From Rusavskia elegans (Eukaryota; Ascomycota; Lecanoromycetes; Teloschistales; Teloschistaceae): a stretch of 64,000 nt of DNA. The notes beneath the pieces were generated by a model that ran no database searches, was not told the DNA's origin, and worked only from the letters and a program-made list of their open reading frames with translations. This document shows positions 60,901 to 64,000 of this stretch, one piece after another. Location of the stretch: the NCBI GenBank assembly GCA_011316305.1, contig SAUG01000143.1, forward strand, positions 1-64,000, read 5' to 3'. Both the position numbers and the translations under genes were made by a program. Positions within the stretch are counted from its first letter, which is position 1, and the number at the start of each line of letters is the position of its first letter.

Positions 60901-63900
60901 AATAGCGTTTATTCTATTAGTTAGATTATATTAAAAAAGAGTAGCGTATTATAGTAAACGGCGAGCTATAAAATCTTAAAGTATTAGAATATAAAAATAG
61001 TATTATAGATCCGTTTTCTTCTATAGATTTTAATCCTTTTATTAACGTAGCTTCTAAGTAGATTATCCTCTCTAGTAAATCTAGCTAGTCGATAATTTCT
61101 TTAGTTCCTTTTAATAGAACTATTATAGAACCTTCCGGTAGTTTACTAAATATTCTTTAAATTTCTAAATATTTTCCGAAGTAGGATAACCTTTCTATTT
61201 AATTAAATAGTTCTAACCTTCCTATTTTAGGATTTTCTCGATTATAAAGGTATCTTTCTCTTATATTTCGAAGTTAAACGTCTATTATAATAGCGTTCCG
61301 GGATCGGCTAGTTTTAAAAGAAATATATAGAATACCGGGTATATTTTAATATCTTTAAATAGATTAAGTTCGAAATTCTAAGGTCCTTTAACCTACTTAA
61401 TTAAAATAGTCCGACTTTTACGTAGTCTAGCTTTTTACTTAGAGTTCTTATTTTTTAATTTTTTATAAAAAGGTATATCTTATCCCCTTTCTTTAACTAA
61501 AATACTATTTTTCGTTTCTTATTCTAATAATTACCCGAATATTTCTATATCTTTAGGATATTCTTATAGATTCTTTTTTAAATATCGACTTTTTAGATTA
61601 CTAACTCCGCTAATTTATATAGTAGCGGTTATCTAAATAAATTCGGTATCTTTTTATAATTTATATAGAATAGTATTTCTTTAATAGTACTTAATTCTTA
61701 TATATTAAATACTAATTATACTATTAGTAAAAGCGAAATCTAATTATTTTAAACGTTATTAATATAGTACTTTAGATATTATTTAAGCGTCTAATTAGTA
61801 CGTTCTATCTATTTATCTATTATTAGGTAGAAAGCTATTAATATTTTTAGTTTAATATTAAATAGAAAGATAAGAATTTTCTAATAGTTTAAAGTAAAGA
61901 GTTTATTTCTATTATTTATTAATACTTCTAGTAGTCCGTAGTATCGAAATAATCGATCTAAAATAATAAATCCAAGCTATTCTACTATAAAATCCTCCCG
62001 TAATAGAATTATATAAATATATTTCGTAAATCTATCGACTATATTAAGTATTAAGTCGTATTCTATATTCGTTATCGGGTCTTTTAATTTTAGGAGTTTA
62101 ATAATAAAGTCTAATATAACTTTTTTCTATAGTAAATCCGGTAGATCCTAATACTAAATCTTTCTATAACGAGTATACGTATTATATTTATTTTACTAAT
62201 AACTAAAATACTTTTTAATATATACTTCGATATACTATCTTATATTAGGAAACTAGTAATATTATTATAAAAGTTATATTATCTTCGTTACGCCTGGATA
62301 CCTTTATAGTATTCTATTATAGTAGTTTTTAATATATTTATCGATTTTATCGTTTAGTATATAGAGTTTTCCTTTTTTAATAGGAAATTATTTCTAGTCG
62401 TCCTTTAGTATACGTAGCGTTATATTTAGCTTATATTAATTTATTAATAGTAATCTATTCTTATTAATTTTAAGGATACTATTATTAAAAATCTCTTTTA
62501 TTTTTATATAATTACTTCTTCGATTTAAAGTATCTACTCTTCTATTTTCTTTATCTAGGATATAGTATATTTTAAATTTATATTAACCGAAGAGTTTAGA
62601 CTATTATATTTATCTTCTATTAAATTACTTTATTATTATAAAGTATAGTAGATTTTTATAGTCTATAAAAATAGTTAATTCTAGTAATCTTTCGGCGTAT
62701 ACTCTCTATTATTCTAGTATAGCTATTATAGCTAGTAATTTTTTATTATAGATATCGTAGTTCTATTCTACTAGCGATAATTTCCTAGATATATATACTA
62801 TCGGGTACTATTTACTATCGTATTATTATAGAAAGTATATATCTATAGCTAGATCTAACGAATCCGTTTCTATTTATAATAGTTTTATTAGATCGAATAT
62901 TTTAAAAACTAGGTCTTTAATATATTCTTTTTTAAAATTTTTAAAAGTTTATTATTTTCTTTCTCCCTATTACTATTTATTAGTCTCTTTTATTAAAGCT
63001 ATAAGAGCTAGAGCCCTTTTAGAATAGTTTTTTATAAACTTTTAGTTATAGTTTATAAATTCGAAAAAGTTTTAGATTTTTTTAATATTTACTAGTATTT
63101 CCTATTCTATAATAGCTTTTAGTTTACTAGGGTCGATATATAGCCCGTTTCGCCCTATAATAAATCCTAGGAAATCGACCTCTTTTTTATAGAATTCGTA
63201 TTTTTCTAGTTTAAGGTATAAATCTTTCCTTTCTAGATATTTAAAAACTTTACTAATATATTATATATATTCTTTAAATATCTTAGAAAAAACTAGAATA
63301 TTATTAAAGTAAGCGATAATAAATACGTCTAGATATTCTCTAAACGCGTTATTAATTATATTTTAATAGATTACCGGGGCGTTTATAAATCTGAACGGTA
63401 TAACTATATATTTATAATAACTATACCGTATTCGGAAAGCTATTTTCTATTCTTTTCCGGCCTTTATCTATATAAAGTTATACGCTTCTCGAAGGTTAAG
63501 TTTAGTAAAGTATTTTATTCTAGAAAGTCTATTTTAAAGTTCGCTAATATTTAGTAGTAGATATCGGTTCTTAATTATAATATTATTTAGCTTCCGGTAA
63601 TTAATATATAAACGGAATATTCTATCCTTTTTAGATATAAAGAAAATCAGGTATTCTACTAGTAATTAAGATTTCCTAATAAATCCCTTTTTTATATTTT
63701 TATCCAGATAACTATAGAGTATTTCGAGGTCCGTTATAGATAATAGATAGATAGATCTAAACGTAGGTTATTTACCTAGTTTAAATCTAATTTCGTAATC
63801 CTATATTTAATATTTAGATAGTACTTTTATAGTTATCTCTTTCTAAAATAAGTTTATCTAGTTTTTATATCTACCTAGAATCTTTCCTAATAGGTTTTCC

Positions 63901-64000
63901 TTTAATATTTTATTAGATAGTACAGGGTTCTCAAAAGATTTATAATTATCTTTTCTATTTCTATTTTATTAATCTAGCTAACTTCTACCGGTATCTAATA
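60901..64000 (-). mobile_element. RIP-degraded Ty3/gypsy retrotransposon, runs off the window
   Basis: Minus-strand motifs are reverse transcriptase with YFNN (63300-63311; normally YxDD) and, downstream, RNase H IETDSLDLA (ETD at 62862-62870). The order therefore runs from 64 kb leftwards, with gag and the 5' end outside the window and integrase expected at about 61.5-62.6 kb. The left edge was not determined. All frames contain many stops. Confidence 0.78.

Overview
The window looks like a chromosome segment from a filamentous ascomycete (Pezizomycotina). The genes carry short (about 45-65 bp) GT-AG introns with CTAAC-like branch sites. The protein families are typical of these fungi: CFEM, DUF3712, fungal rhodopsin-like/SAT4 membrane proteins, F-box-like proteins, a small NRPS-like protein, and a RING/SH3 protein. 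The sequence falls into two kinds. GC-balanced gene blocks lie at 1-17.6 kb, 24.5-38.1 kb and 45.65-47.4 kb. Very AT-rich, TpA-rich, stop-saturated blocks lie at 17.6-24.5, 38.1-45.65 and 47.4-64 kb, and these look like transposons mutated by repeat-induced point mutation (RIP).

Left gene block (1-17.6 kb): a decayed short-chain dehydrogenase remnant, a broken DUF3712 gene, an intact CFEM protein (4349-4998), a three-exon secreted protein (5740-6825), a seven-exon rhodopsin-like membrane protein (7337-8756), a broken F-box/LRR-like gene, an intact carrier-condensation (T-C) NRPS-like protein (12848-14440), and a broken ankyrin gene ending in a zinc-dependent deaminase-like segment, followed by a remnant coding block.

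Copia block (17620-24537): a complete but dead Ty1/copia element on the minus strand, with 135-bp LTRs and a 5-bp target duplication (CGATA). Two copies of a ~0.6-kb inverted-repeat element (MITE) are nested in it. A third copy sits inside a gypsy element at 52.2 kb.

Middle gene block (24.5-38.1 kb): a second rhodopsin-like gene killed by two stop codons, a small secreted protein reading frame with TGA directly after its signal peptide, a third intact rhodopsin-like gene (29687-31133), a 263-bp MITE just ahead of an F-box-like gene (32899-34041), and a RING/zinc/SH3 protein (35227-37976).

Right part: AT-rich repeats with solo LTRs, an hAT-like MITE family with 8-bp target duplications, a pair of ~0.9-kb inverted-repeat elements carrying a tRNA-like T-arm, one gypsy element on the plus strand (about 52.8-57.1 kb) and another on the minus strand that runs off the window. 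An isolated 1.7-kb GC island holds one secreted protein gene (46430-47227). Its last 22 codons appear to come from an in-frame 58-bp inverted-repeat insertion plus its 8-bp target duplication.

No operon-like organisation or biosynthetic cluster is evident. The recurring theme is duplicated or secreted/membrane accessory genes near transposons, some intact and some broken by stops and frameshifts.
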